Origin: Ignelater luminosus
Lineage: Eukaryota; Arthropoda; Insecta; Coleoptera; Elateridae
Reading direction: 5' to 3'
Length of the DNA stretch: 64,000 bases
NCBI GenBank assembly: GCA_011009095.1
Contig: VTPC01090936.1
Location: 159,598-223,597 of the forward strand
Both the position numbers and the translations under genes were made by a program. The notes beneath the pieces were generated by a model. The model was not told the DNA's origin and made no database searches. It saw nothing but the letters and a program-made list of their open reading frames with translations. This document shows, piece after piece, positions 37,072-48,967 of the stretch (positions are counted from its first letter, which is position 1; the number at the start of each line of letters is the position of its first letter).

Positions 37072-40000
37072 AATCGACGAGAAGATTTAAAAACCGCGTA
37101 CATTTATGCTATAGATTATACTAAACAGTTATACAACGCAAGACTAAAACAAAAAGATTAAACGAGAAGATCCATAACCGAGCTGCATTATTTTTATTAG
37201 GACGTGTCTAGAATCCTCAAATTGCCTATCCGAAAATTCGTAAATTACGGCCCTGTAGTACAAAGGTTAAAAGTTTTTTAAATATCGGATAAGTTTGATA
37301 ACTCACTTTTCGATGTTGGTTTCCACATACAGTAGGAACTGAAAGTTTTTTTATTCCCCTTTTTCCACTGCGGTAAATGTAGTTTATATTAAAAAATGAG
37401 TTCCTTTTTAATATAGACAGAAATCAAACTAGTAAAATCTGCCATATTTACATAAGCACCAACTTTCGTACAATAATACAATCTGTTTGCATCTGACATT
37501 TATGAACACATCCGATGCCAATAATTAGCAATTCGTGATTTTCAAGTCGGTTGGTGTAAATTTTTGATTTTAAGTGCCTTTACAAAAAATCTCGCTAGAT
37601 CAGCCGATACTCATGAGGTCAATCTAGTTATCTAACAAAGTATCTCCATTGATGAATATAAAGATAAATTTTCTTCTTCCCCAAAAATATTAAATTATGC
37701 CAGCATACCTCCAGACGATCGTTTCGTTCTTGTTTGGACTCATCATTGGAGGATAATGACAATACAGCTGTTTGTCTTTTGTAGTAAGTGGTACTTGGCA
37801 ACTAAACCTCATGCTGCTAATGTTAAATTAGTGTTTCTACATAATCAGCATAAAGCAGTAAAGCTTATATGCAAGCAGTGGTTGTCATTATCCAAATAAG
37901 AATGAAACAATTATAAGCGAAGATAAAAAATATAAATATCTCTTATCTTTTATAAAGATATTTTTCTTAAATAGTTTTTTTACAATGAATTCATTTTCGG
38001 TCCAAACTCCAGGGAGCGATCAATGTCATGCAAAGCTTTATTTCTCTTTCATTTGTTTTTTTTTATTACTGTTTGCTGTCAAGCGAAATACATTTCAATT
38101 CAATTTGAAAATATCAAATATTAGCATAAGTTCGTTGGAAATATTTTACAATATTAACTGACAAAAACAAACATGTTTCTGGATGTAAAGGTAATACTAG
38201 TACGAAGCACCGATTTCCGAATAACTGTAGGTTAAAATACTAGAAATCTAAAATAAAAATATGCCTTCCTCAAGAGTTTACTACCCTTGTCAGCTGATCA
38301 TTTGAAGGGAAAATAACAATAAACAAGTCTTTAAAATATACATTTTGACCTACCTACAGAAATGTGGTAAGTTACATTTAGACGTCAGTTCATAGCTGAA
38401 TCGATTTATTCGAAAAACTAGTCATTGGAAAAAAAACTAAATTAAAAAAATATTAAATACTATACAGATAAAAATCTGAGACGATTTCCAAAACAATCTG
38501 CCAATTTGATTGTACTATGCGTTTCACTTTGAGAATGCAGTACAGGTCCTTATGAGCAACGGGGATGCCAAACGTCTTTCATGCTAGATTTAAACACTGA
38601 GATGCATTTGTATGATCATACAGCTAGCAATAGCGTTGTGGAAATTTCCATAAGAAATACATTGCCTATCTTCCCTGTACTATATTCTCAGAGTGCAACG
38701 CATTGTAGGTTCTTCTGATTGGTTCTTAAACGTATGTATGAAATAATCATAGCTATATCGAATGCCCATTAAAGTTAAAGGACATTCATATTTCCAATCT
38801 CGGAAATAATTTTTGAGTTATCTCCATTGAGGTTGTCTTGAATGAAAAAGGGCTCAAAAAGATGGTTTCCTAAAATCCAAAAGAAATCTCTTGAAAAATA
38901 ATGAACAGATCTTGAGAAAATTTACATGATAGTGTATACGACAAAAAGATCTATTAAACGATGCGCTTCTTGTTCCCTCATGCTATTTAAAATATTTGAG
39001 GAATTTGTTCAGGGTAGGGATGGAGTTTGAGTATGAATTCTTTATTAAAATTGGTCACATTTAAAATCAAAATTGGCCGTTTTGCTAACATTTGTAAAGT
39101 TCATTTTGTGACGAGATCCAGAGGTTACGTCGAAACACCGTATATATCTTTTGATTTGAAGCTTCAGGATGGAATGCACATTCAGTAGGTGCCTCATAGG
39201 TTGTGCAAGCGCTGATTAAATGTTTTACATAAATACTTGTTTGAAGAGTATACCTAGTAAGAATTTTTAAAAATAACTTACACTCTTAGGCTACTACAAC
39301 AATAGTTGTGGTAGTCGTTAACCTTCCAAAAAAACAACTACCCAAGACCTATCGAGGCAGTTCCAAGTAGTTTCAGGGCCGGACAAGTTAATCGTTGGCT
39401 CTTAGCTATTACTCTAACATCTCGTTAATCTCTAAACAACTAGCAAAAAGCCACTAAGGCGGTTCTAAGTGCAACTGTCAAGGGGTTAGCAAAAAGAATC
39501 CGAAAAAGGTCTGTTTGCAAGGCGTAACAATCCTGAGAAATATCTCTTGAATTAAACCGCGTTGGATGGATAGTCTTCATCCTTTCAGTGAGGTTTGTCC
39601 TCTGTAAATGCGTCACTTGAATCTCTCTCCAATGCCGATAGGCCCACAGAGCAACCGAATAAAATCGAAAGAATCCACTTGAAATGCACTTTTCTTTTGG
39701 TTACAACTCTACAACGGTAGAGTATCAAACTCGCTTTAACAAGAGGTCCGCATCAATAGTGCGGTTTTAACACCAATCGGTTTTGCTTTCCTTGGGTGCG
39801 TTTTCCTCATACTGGTCAAGTTTATGGTAAGGCATGTTTGGGTACCTCGCAAAGCTTTCTTGTCTTTCTTGAAACAAAGTATTGTAAAATGTCTTAATTT
39901 TTCGTTTACATATACCAATCTGTTTGAACGTTTTTTAAGTAATAATCAACTTGTTGTTGTTTCGAAACCAGATAGATAGGTGGTCTATATGTCAAATTAA

Positions 40001-43000
40001 ATCTAATATGTACTTGGCTCGACTTACTACAAAAAGGGCCAAGTCAATCGGAACACTGATTTTTCTTATATTTTCTTACTCTTATTTCTTATATTGAAAC
40101 AATTGGAGCAGTAGTCTGCAAAATTCATATGCCATCTGTAAAAAATTAAAGCAGGTACCCATAAATTCGAATGAATTCGAATTTACCGATCTAAGGCCAT
40201 TTGTAAGCTATGAAGCCAGTTGTACAGGCCGAAATTCCTCAATTTTTTGTCTAATTAAGTCACACTGACTGAATAATTAGAATTAGAAATGCATCATAAT
40301 ATAATTCAATTCCAACTCTGTTTGAATTGTATTTATTATTTTGTGACATTAAACATGTCGGCTTAGTCAGAGTTTTGTGAACTCGCCCGATTACAGTTTA
40401 CAGCAGCAAAGCGTATTTCTATTCAATCTTAAATGAACTGTTATTTCTTTAGTTCATTATTTTATTAAACCTTTTTTCTCAGATTTATTCACTTATAACT
40501 TGCAAACTTCTTAAGAGACCCTGGTTTGCCTGAGAGTGTTTACACTTTGTTTTTCTTTGCAAAGAAGTAACGGGGGTCAGTTTGATGAACACAGTTACTG
40601 CAGAGAGTTTAAGTAATTTATTTAAAATTTTCTTTTTGTTTGCCAGAACAATTTTGGTTTGCCTTGGGACAACGTTGATGTAACGTTAAAGAGTGATGGC
40701 GCCTTTGAGTCAAACTTCAATTAATTTTATTTTGACTTTCTAGGATAATTTTTTTATTTGGCTGTGCCTCAAATCATACTTATGTATCATATTTACAACC
40801 AAATTCCCGTTTCGAGTTATCTACGAGATAATTTTTATTTCTGTTCTATAGTAAATTTTATTAGGTTCGAAAATTTTTGTTCTGATTAGAATAATTTGTT
40901 GACACCACAATGAAGGCTATTTTAGAGAAATTACATAAACAATATGATGTAGATATTACAACAATAAAACGTTATCTTTACAATTTAGAATATAATTATA
41001 AGAAAAACAATGATTTACTTAACTAATCAATTCAATTCAATTTCTATTTGTGTCACAATTCAAAACAAGCGTAAGTTCAGTTGGAAAATTCATAAAAGCA
41101 TAAGCAGTCTTATTTAATAAATTACCAATCTTCCTAAAACTGAAAGTTATGAGTGAGAAATTTATCAGGAAGAAGCCAAAGCTAAAAATAGGTACAAAGT
41201 ATAGAAATAGACAAATGTAGAATTATTATTCAAAACTGCATCTTAAATAATGGGTTATTAAACCAGCTATTAAGATTGTGTTTCACAATCCTAAAATTGT
41301 TTTAATGACTTAAGATTGTCAGAATATCGTTATACCTATGTTTTGTTTACCATCACGAAATACTATTAGAAGACTCATTTCCTTGGAAAGTTGCTACCGA
41401 CCTTTGTAATTTTTAAAGATCGGCGTGCCGCAATTTTAAACTAGTATTTACTGGAAATTAAAGAAGTATGTAAGAAATGTAAAAAAGTAATAAAAAAATG
41501 TTTAAAAGAATTTTATTGAATGAAATAAATCCCTTTTTAGATGTTTGTATTAAAAGTAACCAGAAACTTTTATTCAGATTAATTTTAATAAAATTTCGCG
41601 TATGCAAAAATAAAATGATCAAACATATTGGAACCGTTAAGCTAATAAATAGTAACAAATCAATTCATTATCCGTTACGTATTGCATAACCACACATTAC
41701 TTTTATTACTGTAACAAAAAAAACACGCTTAGTATGAAGTTGAATATTTTAAATTTATCGATCGATTAGCGATATATTAAAATTTTATATGAATAAAATG
41801 GTTATTTACATAAATTAATTAAACTTACTCATTGTATATTCGATATAACGATGCTAATTCTAATTAAACACTTTTCACATCAAAAATATCACACAAGTTA
41901 GTATTGTAAGTCACAAGAAATGTAGAAAACTAAACGCAACATTGTTTAAAGTAATTTACGCGGGCGTTTGTCTCGATTTTAACGACAATAATTGATTACG
42001 GCACGAGACCTTATATAAGACGAAAATAATCGGTAAGGAAACCGACAGTGACGTGAAAATTACCTTGTTACAAATGTACAGTTTCCGGACAAATCATGTG
42101 AGAAAGTTTTACTTTTTAGTCCAAAATCTACTCAAGTCTATCCGTGATAAATTAATCGAAAATTAATAAAATTAATGAACTTGTAACTAATAATGCAATT
42201 AAGTTAAAAAACCAAAACCTTCTTGGTGTTTCACGAAGAAAATCAATTATTAGTTTAATCTTATATTATTGCAAACGAAACTAATTTTTATTTTACTGCA
42301 AAAATATAAATTCAACTTGAAATGGTTTCAAATAACGTGCAGAAGGAATTATTTAGTATAGAATGGGTACAGCAATGATGATATACTGCAATACGTTTTC
42401 TGTAAATCCCCATAATGTTAATGGCTTGGATAAATCATAAACTTCTAGCATTGTGCAGGTAAGTGACAGTGCTTTATGTAATGTTTTGTTACGTAGCAAA
42501 ACTATATTTATCTTGCAGTTCATTATTTTTTATCAGAGTATGTTTTTATAAGCATTATATCACTGTCATGTACTGGAACAATTTGATTTCCTCGAAACTT
42601 AGTTGTTATATGAAAAAAATTGATTCAAACTTCCCCTCATATTTTAACTAGCATGTAATTCATGTCTGACAAATTAAGTCATCAAATCTCCTTTAAATAA
42701 TAGCACCCTTCAATCTTTCTCAGTGCATTTTGCAGAGGATTTAATGTTCTTTACAATTATATGGATTTGAATCGATTAAGACATACAAAAGTGTGCAAAA
42801 CTAGATTGCAATAGACTTTATATTTTGTCTCCCTAACATATCTCATATCGCCTTCAATATACCGAGTGATTCACATAAGACTAAAAACTCCTAATTTACA
42901 GTGGATGTCATAAAGATGCAGACTTGGCGGGACGTGTTTAGAGCCAGTGATATTCCCAACGAAGAATACCAGACACTAAAGTTTTTAAAAGGTTGGAAAA

Positions 43001-43050
43001 CTTTTTGCGTCAGAATTGGGCTCCATTCAAAAGAAATAACATAAGACTGC
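37072..43050. other. No gene recognised
   Basis: AT-rich sequence. If the pogo-like element continues, its body should lie at 37.07-38 kb, but no catalytic motif survives there. A small hairpin (CTACTACAACAATAGTTGTGGTAG) lies near 39290-39315. Confidence 0.5.
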
Positions 43051-43729
43051 TGCTGCTGCCAAAAATGAAACTGAAATACTAGAAGAAGTTGAGAAAAATT
43101 TGCATACGAGTCAAAGAGTGATTGCCCGAAGAATAAGTAGCACGCATACTTGAAGAAGATAAATTTCATCAATTTCATGTAACATTGGTGCAAGACTTAA
43201 ATCGGACCGATTACCCAAAACGAATGGAGTTCTGTGCAAATTTTCAAAATACGCCACGAATAGATAATAATTTCTTAGATTGCGTTCTTTTCACGGATGA
43301 AGTTAAGTCTTTCAATAATGGAAGTGTAAACACATAATATGCATTATTATGTACAAAAAAACCCCCACTTCCAAAACATCTATGGAATTACAGGAAGCAA
43401 TGGTATTGGGCCTCATTTCTTCCCAGGAACATTGACTGGCGAAATATTTTTAAGATTCCTACAAGACGATTTACCGTTTTTACTGGAAGATGTTCTGTTA
43501 GATGTTAGGAGAAGGGTCTGGTTGTAATTAGATGGGGCGCCGCTACATTACCACTGACAAGTGACAAATTATTTAAATACAACATTTGACCATAATTAGA
43601 TTGGTAGCGGCCTTGGCCTCCTAAAAGTCTTGATATAACACCATTAGATTTCTTTCTGTGGGGCACGATAAAGAATGAGTCTACCAAGAGGAAATTTTAA
43701 ATGTAAAAGACTTAAAGAATAAAAGTATA
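43051..43729 (+). pseudogene. Decayed Tc1/mariner-superfamily transposase
   Basis: Conserved pieces appear in order on the plus strand, in shifting frames. These are ILEEVEKNLHTSQRVIARRI (HTH), HQFHVTLVQDLNRTDYPKRM-EFC, CVLFTDE (first Asp), NIYGITGSNGIGPHFFPGTL then TGEIFLRFLQDDLPFLLEDV, LDGAPLHY (second Asp, after a stop), and SLDITPLDFFLWGTIKNEVY (third Asp). Part of the core between the FTDE block and the IGPHF block is deleted. This matches the insect transposases whose HTH is followed by '(R)VxxLFTDE'. Several stops and frameshifts make it inactive. Confidence 0.75.
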
Positions 43730-43739
43730 CCTTTTCAAC

Positions 43740-43922
43740 TTCAAATTGGTATTAAACATGTTCAAATTGACATTAATCAATTTCAAATTGACATATTGGC
43801 AAAAACCAATTTCAAATTGGTACTAAACAATTTCAAATTGGCATTAATCAATTTCAAGTTGGCATTAATAAATTTCAATATGGCATATTGGCAAAAAAAA
43901 ATTCAAACTGGTATTAAAGTAA
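43740..43922 (+). repeat. 21-bp repeat array, unit TTCAAATTGGYATTAAWCAAT
   Basis: Eight units start at 43740, 43761, 43782, 43811, 43832, 43853, 43874 and 43902. Six are 21 bp. Those at 43782 (29 bp) and 43874 (28 bp) carry an extra ATATTGGCAAAAA-type tail, so a higher-order pattern exists. As 21 bp is seven codons, the array reads as a heptapeptide repeat (F-Q-I-G-I-N/K-Q). The same unit appears inverted at 44222-44290. Confidence 0.85.
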
Positions 43923-44027
43923 AAGATAATTCTTGGAACGTTTGGTTTGATTAATGTTTTCTCTTATTATATTTTCAATATGTTGCGGAGACGGTATTCA
44001 GTTTGAGTAATATTGACTCTATTCCCG

Positions 44028-44220
44028 TTAGCGAGAATCTGACATTTGATTTGCCAAATCTCGTTTAACACCGGCTTTTAAAGTTGACCATGCGAGTTCA
44101 ATTGTATTGAGCATAGGACTGTAAGGGCTAAGTCTTAGCAGATGGTGATTAGCAAATTCTTTTTCTTGGAATAGTTTTTCTATTGAAGCATAACACGGTG
44201 CATTATGAATTATTAGAGAA
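44028..44220 (-). pseudogene. IS630/Tc1-like DDE transposase fragment with a lost catalytic Asp
   Basis: The minus frame encodes VSLIIHNAPCYASIEKLFQE, then LLRLSPYSPMLNTIELAWST and LKAGVKRDLANQ. The DDE_3-type pattern 'D-N-A-P-C-H ... L-S-P-Y-S-P-x-L-N-P-I-E-x-x-W' is clear, but His replaces the second catalytic Asp and Tyr replaces His. 35 residues separate that position from the Glu. Upstream, the frame runs directly into the 21-bp repeats (KQFQIGIKQFQVG), so the catalytic core is interrupted. Confidence 0.75.
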
Positions 44221-44221
44221 A

Positions 44222-44290
44222 CGGGTTCAGTGCCAACTTGAAATTGTTTAATGCCAATTTGAAATTGTTTACTGCCAATTTGGAGTTGAA
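44222..44290 (-). repeat. Inverted copy of the 21-bp repeat array
   Basis: Reading the minus strand, about three units follow one another: TTCAACTCCAAATTGGCAGT..., TTCAAATTGGCATTAAACAA..., and TTCAAGTTGGCACTGAACC. They are in frame with the downstream transposase fragment, encoding LQIGSKQFQIGIKQFQVGTE. Together with 43740-43922 they form an inverted pair around about 300 bp. Confidence 0.8.
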
Positions 44291-44339
44291 AAAAATTTCT
44301 TGTAAAAGGTCTACTCCATATGTTTTGCAGCAAGTAAAA

Positions 44340-47300
44340 ATTTCATTCAAAAAGTATTATTTTCATCGATAGTTCTCCTTATTATTTCGCAGTAGTTTGT
44401 AAATCTACTCTCCATTATTTCTAGTTTGATTTATGAATCAATCTCTGTTTCAGTTTTATTTGTTTTTTCCCAATTTTGTATTATTACCCAACCTCGAACT
44501 TTTTTAAGTCAAAAAAATCTACCATGAAATCAACTACGCTCGATATACAAAATTTTAAAAATTCAAACAAAAATTAACGTAGCTTATGTATGTTGGGTTG
44601 CTCCGATAAGTCTTGAAGATACATTCTGTATAATCCTTTATAAAGGCATTCACTAAGCAAAAATCTCAAATAAACATCTTGATATGCCGCATTAGCGCTG
44701 GACAACTAGTGAAGAATAAAAGCTATAGATGTGCTCTAGACAAGGTGCTTTCATCCTCTATGTAAATACGGATGCGATTCTTGCTGAGATCAAACCAGTA
44801 CCAGTGGTCTCAACGTGATGTATCCCAGCTAAATAGGTAATCATTCTCATGTAAACCTTTTTACTACCTGCCTTGCATTTGTACATAATTCTGTATTTCT
44901 GGTTAAATAGATTTGTACCATGTTGCTTGATCTTACTTATGAATTTTCACCCTGATATGCCCTCTGAGTCACTAAACAATATTACTCTTGTAGACTGGCA
45001 AAACAGATGTCACGGCCCTTCAGTCACATGTGGTTAGTAGTCAAGCGAGCAGGTTATAAGCCTACTCTTTAGGATTTGTCTCTGCAGAAACATCCGCGTT
45101 CAGGAATAAGAGCAAGACAGGCTTGGACATTTGCTAAACCTATCTTTGCCATTCTGCATGTTATTTTGTAGAAATGATGTGAAATTTACCCACCTCTGAC
45201 TTAAACTAGTTTTTAGGCAAGTAAATATTTCTGTAAGGATAAGATTATTGGCAAGGCTTCTAATTCAGCTGTGCAAGTTGATTGATATTCAGCCAACGCT
45301 AACGCTTGTTGTTGGAACTAGTCCAAAATATGGCAAAAACAATAGTTTCAGTTCACTGCATTGAGTACCATAAGCTGTTTATCTTGAAAGGATCCAATGA
45401 TCTTTTGACAGATTGGTTTATATTTTTAGCAGCAAGAATATTTTAGATGATAACGCTATACATTTACTATTTTATTTATTATTATTAATTATTAAAGTTA
45501 ACAATTACACAATAATGGAGAGTTTTGTTGACTGTCAGAACTAAACAACATTGTTCATTTTTCATTCTGTCATTCTGTAAAAGCCTATTACGAGAAAAAA
45601 CTTAAAAGCAAGACAAGTTTGAATAACTTGCAAAATTAGAAAAAGAAATCTTGTATGGTGTGAAACAGTCTGCTGAAACGTAAAATATACAGTGTATGCC
45701 AGGCTCGAGTAAAATCATTCCGATGTTGTTCTATTCTTTGTTAGTTATAAGCCATTTTTATTTTCATCATCCACGCTTATCTTGCGTCTATTTTCTATCT
45801 ATTTTCTGTCATATTGCCTTTTCATTTCTTTCTTCCATATCCTGCTAAAAACCTCAAGCAGGCAATTATACGTAAAAAACAACAGAGTAAGATTAAGTAT
45901 TGATCATGGAAAATATCTCTTCATCATGGTGTCCACGAAAAGTAAAGATAAACGGTATCTTGTACGGATTTTGAAAAGTGATTTAATAGCGTTCTAAACT
46001 TATATTTAGGATAAGAAAATTCCTTTACATAATCTAATTATTTTTTTTAAATGATAATATTACTGATTTATTTATAACTGTAAGAACCTTATTACGTCTC
46101 CTATAGAGTATTTCCTGTTTAGACATCTAAAGATAACATTAACTTAAATAATATTATCGTACCGAGCCTTTGAAGTTAAATGTTATTGTTCTAACAAATA
46201 GGAATAGGAAATGTCATGGATGGGTGAACAGTTAGGTGTATGCAAATCAAAGAAACAGATTTCACTTACTACAATTTATGACTATCTTAGACTAATCACC
46301 AATCTTTTTGTTCTCAATTCATAAAAATCATATTTCTTTACTTTAATCTGGAAAATATTCGTAGAAGTACGCCACTGACATATAAGAATGTCAAAAAGAA
46401 AATCTAAATCTAGTTACCTAAAGGTCAAAGACATTAGAAATTATCATTTTCTAGAGAACTGTAAAAGCGCTCATGCGAATAAATGATTTCAAATAGCTCA
46501 CTTGATCTGTTTAAAACTCATAAAAACTATTAATCTGCGGCCTGTTTATGTTTAAGTCAGTTAAATGTTTAAATCTACCAATTTTGCAATTTAATGCTTA
46601 GACAAATTTAGGTCGTATATAAGTTACCAGGTGCGTAACACAAAACTTTTTGCTTTGTTCCAATTTTTCTTTTTTCATTTAAATCTCCATTACATTCGTT
46701 TGTAATAGAAATAAGGATTTTATATTATTGTCGTCATTCATTATTTTCTGTTTACATCCTTCCAGAGACTAATTTAAATTTTGACAAGCTATGTTACAAA
46801 GTGAATAACAAGAGTTATGAAAATATTAGGATGCGTTGAATAATAATGGCCGTATACTCAACTCACAGCTAGTAAAAACTAGCAAACTTTGTAGTTTGCT
46901 TACAGTTAGTGCTAAAATTAGAAAACGGTCGTGAATGTAATTTAGTTTTATTTAAATTCCTTTCCCGTACATGCCCGCTCAGGGCTTTTCTGAAGTCGGT
47001 AAGGTAACTATATTGCCTTCGTCTATATCCAGAATGTGAAATCTACAACAGTATCGGTATAGAAGCATTCTGAACTGGAAGCAGGACTAGCAGAGAGTCA
47101 ACATCAATTTTCTAAATGTAATGAAACTCTTCAGCTACGACCAAAAGAATTTTAGTACAGTACAGCGTAGTCAAAAACTAGTACTGTTCTGGTAAAACAG
47201 AACAAATATTCACTTTACGTTATGGTCGCTACCAACCAGCAGATTTTTTTATACACGAGACGATTCTATTTAAAAGTAAACGTAAAACCGATTCGATTCA

Positions 47301-48388
47301 AATTAATTTGAATCAAAGAAGCGATTTGAATCGATTCGAAAAACCGGTTTAAATAGATTCGTATTGAATCAAGTTCTTACTTCAATACAAATTGATTTAC
47401 ATCGATTGAAAAAATCGATTTAAATCAATTCCAGAAATCCATTTTAGGAATCTGTTCGTGTAAATTTTCCCATTTGTAGAATACAATTATATACTAGATT
47501 GACTTTATAGATTTAGCAAATGAATTTGATCAACTGAATCAGGTTCAGTCTAAAGGTATTTGGCGCCTATGGCAGAATTTTCTAAGAAGCCTTCGTGTGA
47601 TAAAATGTCAGCTTCAGTTGTCCTATTCGCTATTGTGCAGCGTTAGTCACTGCGGTGCATATGGCAAGTTGCCTAATCTGCACGTTCTTGCGCCGGCCTT
47701 GATCGTGAAAAATTCGCACCATTCGTATCTGTTAATCTTGATGCATATTGACAGGAAATCCAAATGAGATGAATTTGATAACAATTTGGAGATCCAAGCA
47801 AATTCTGAGCTATATCAGAAAAAGGTCGAAATATCTTAGTATAGTGTTGAGCACGCAACAGACCCAGCAGGTTTGGTCATAATATATTATTTACTAACTC
47901 GAAGTCAGAAACCAAGAAGTCTGATACCAGTTATAAAGATGCGTTCTGACCCTAATGAACAGATTTGTCTATCCTATCACGACGGCGCAGAGCACTACAA
48001 AAGAAGAAGATTTCTGGGGCAGATGAGAGCATGGAGATTAAAACTCATAATCAAAGAAGAGAACTTCAGCATGAAAGTAAGAGCAAGAAGTATAAGTTGC
48101 CTAAGATCAGTTGCTGCAGGTCAGAAACCAAACAAGATAAGAAGAAAAAAGGAAAGTCTAGTTTAAAAGACAGACCAGCTCAAAACCAAGAGGGATATCC
48201 CTATATATCTCAAAAACTAAAAGTCGTATGGAGATGTGATTTTCACTTCTCTAAAGGTAGCTAAACTACCAATCGATGTTTGTTTTCATTAAATTGCAAG
48301 TTTCGTGCATTTAAAATTTCATACTATCACCATATCCGTGGTCCTATCAAATATATTCTGTTCATACAATCAAAAACCAAAACAAGTA
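44340..48388. other. No gene recognised
   Basis: AT-rich. It holds the GATT...AATC cluster (47280-47435), a single MITE-like end near 46983, and a TATACAGTGTATGCC end near 45686. A lysine/arginine-rich open stretch at 47873-48264 lies in purine-rich DNA and is not assignable. Confidence 0.5.
47280..47435. repeat. Cluster of GATT(T/C)RAATCGATT-type palindromic words
   Basis: The stretch is dense in near-palindromes built from GATTTGAATCGATTCG, CGATTCAAATTAATTTGAAT, ATTTACATCGATTGAAAAAA and TCGATTTAAATCAATTC, with two CCGGTTT/ACCGATT words. Such subterminal arrays occur in some hAT-like elements. No terminal repeats or target duplication were found, so the class is uncertain. Confidence 0.55.
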
Positions 48389-48965
48389 GTCCAAACGGCC
48401 CGGCGACCGTAAAATGTTGACCGTCATTACATACCCTGTCAATTTATGAAAAAAATTGAAGTAGATATTGCAAGGAAAAAGCAAATCCTGGCACGTTTAC
48501 AATAATGAGAAGATTAAGTCTATTATTCAATCACTCGGTAGTAAAGTTATAAAACAGTGGCTTGAGCAGCACGCGATCGACGCTTTGATTGGTCAAGTTC
48601 CATAGTTAGTCTCAAGATGTTTACTTATGTATACAAAATGTCATTTAACAATGATGGTAGTTTACAGTTTTCTATTACAAATGTCAGATAATGACACTTC
48701 ACATGTCAAAAACCTAACTTTAAACAGAGAGAACTAAATCGTACTAAACATCAAGCACGCAATTCGACCAATCAAGCAACTATGTTTTATAGTTTTACTA
48801 CCAGGCTTGAATAGATAGCCTTATAGTCACCTTATTAATTCTAATCGTACCAGAAGTTACTTAGACAGACAAGCGGTTTCTTTCCCTACAATATCTAATT
48901 TAATTTCTTCCATAAATTAGCCGGGTGTTTAGTGACAGTCAACATTTTACGGTTGCCGTTTGGAC
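48389..48965. mobile_element. Long-TIR MITE (GTCCAAACGG ends) with TA target duplication
   Basis: The ends GTCCAAACGG...ACCGTAAAATGTTGACCGTC are inverted at the right side. The match continues, with mismatches, for roughly 200 bp inward (AATTTATG-AA-AAATT, TAGATATTG, GTAGTAAA-TATAAAAC, TTGATTGGTC). TA flanks both sides (48387-48388 and 48966-48967). There is no coding frame. The element is nearly a complete foldback of 577 bp. Confidence 0.85.
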
Positions 48966-48967
48966 TA

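Noticed and set aside
43740..43922. 21-bp units as a CRISPR or satellite centromere array
   Set aside because: There are no spacers and only eight units, and the inverted copy is fused in frame to a transposase fragment.
47873..48264. Basic Lys/Arg-rich open stretch as a small protein gene
   Set aside because: It falls in purine-rich DNA with overlapping frames in two registers and shows no motif or splice context.
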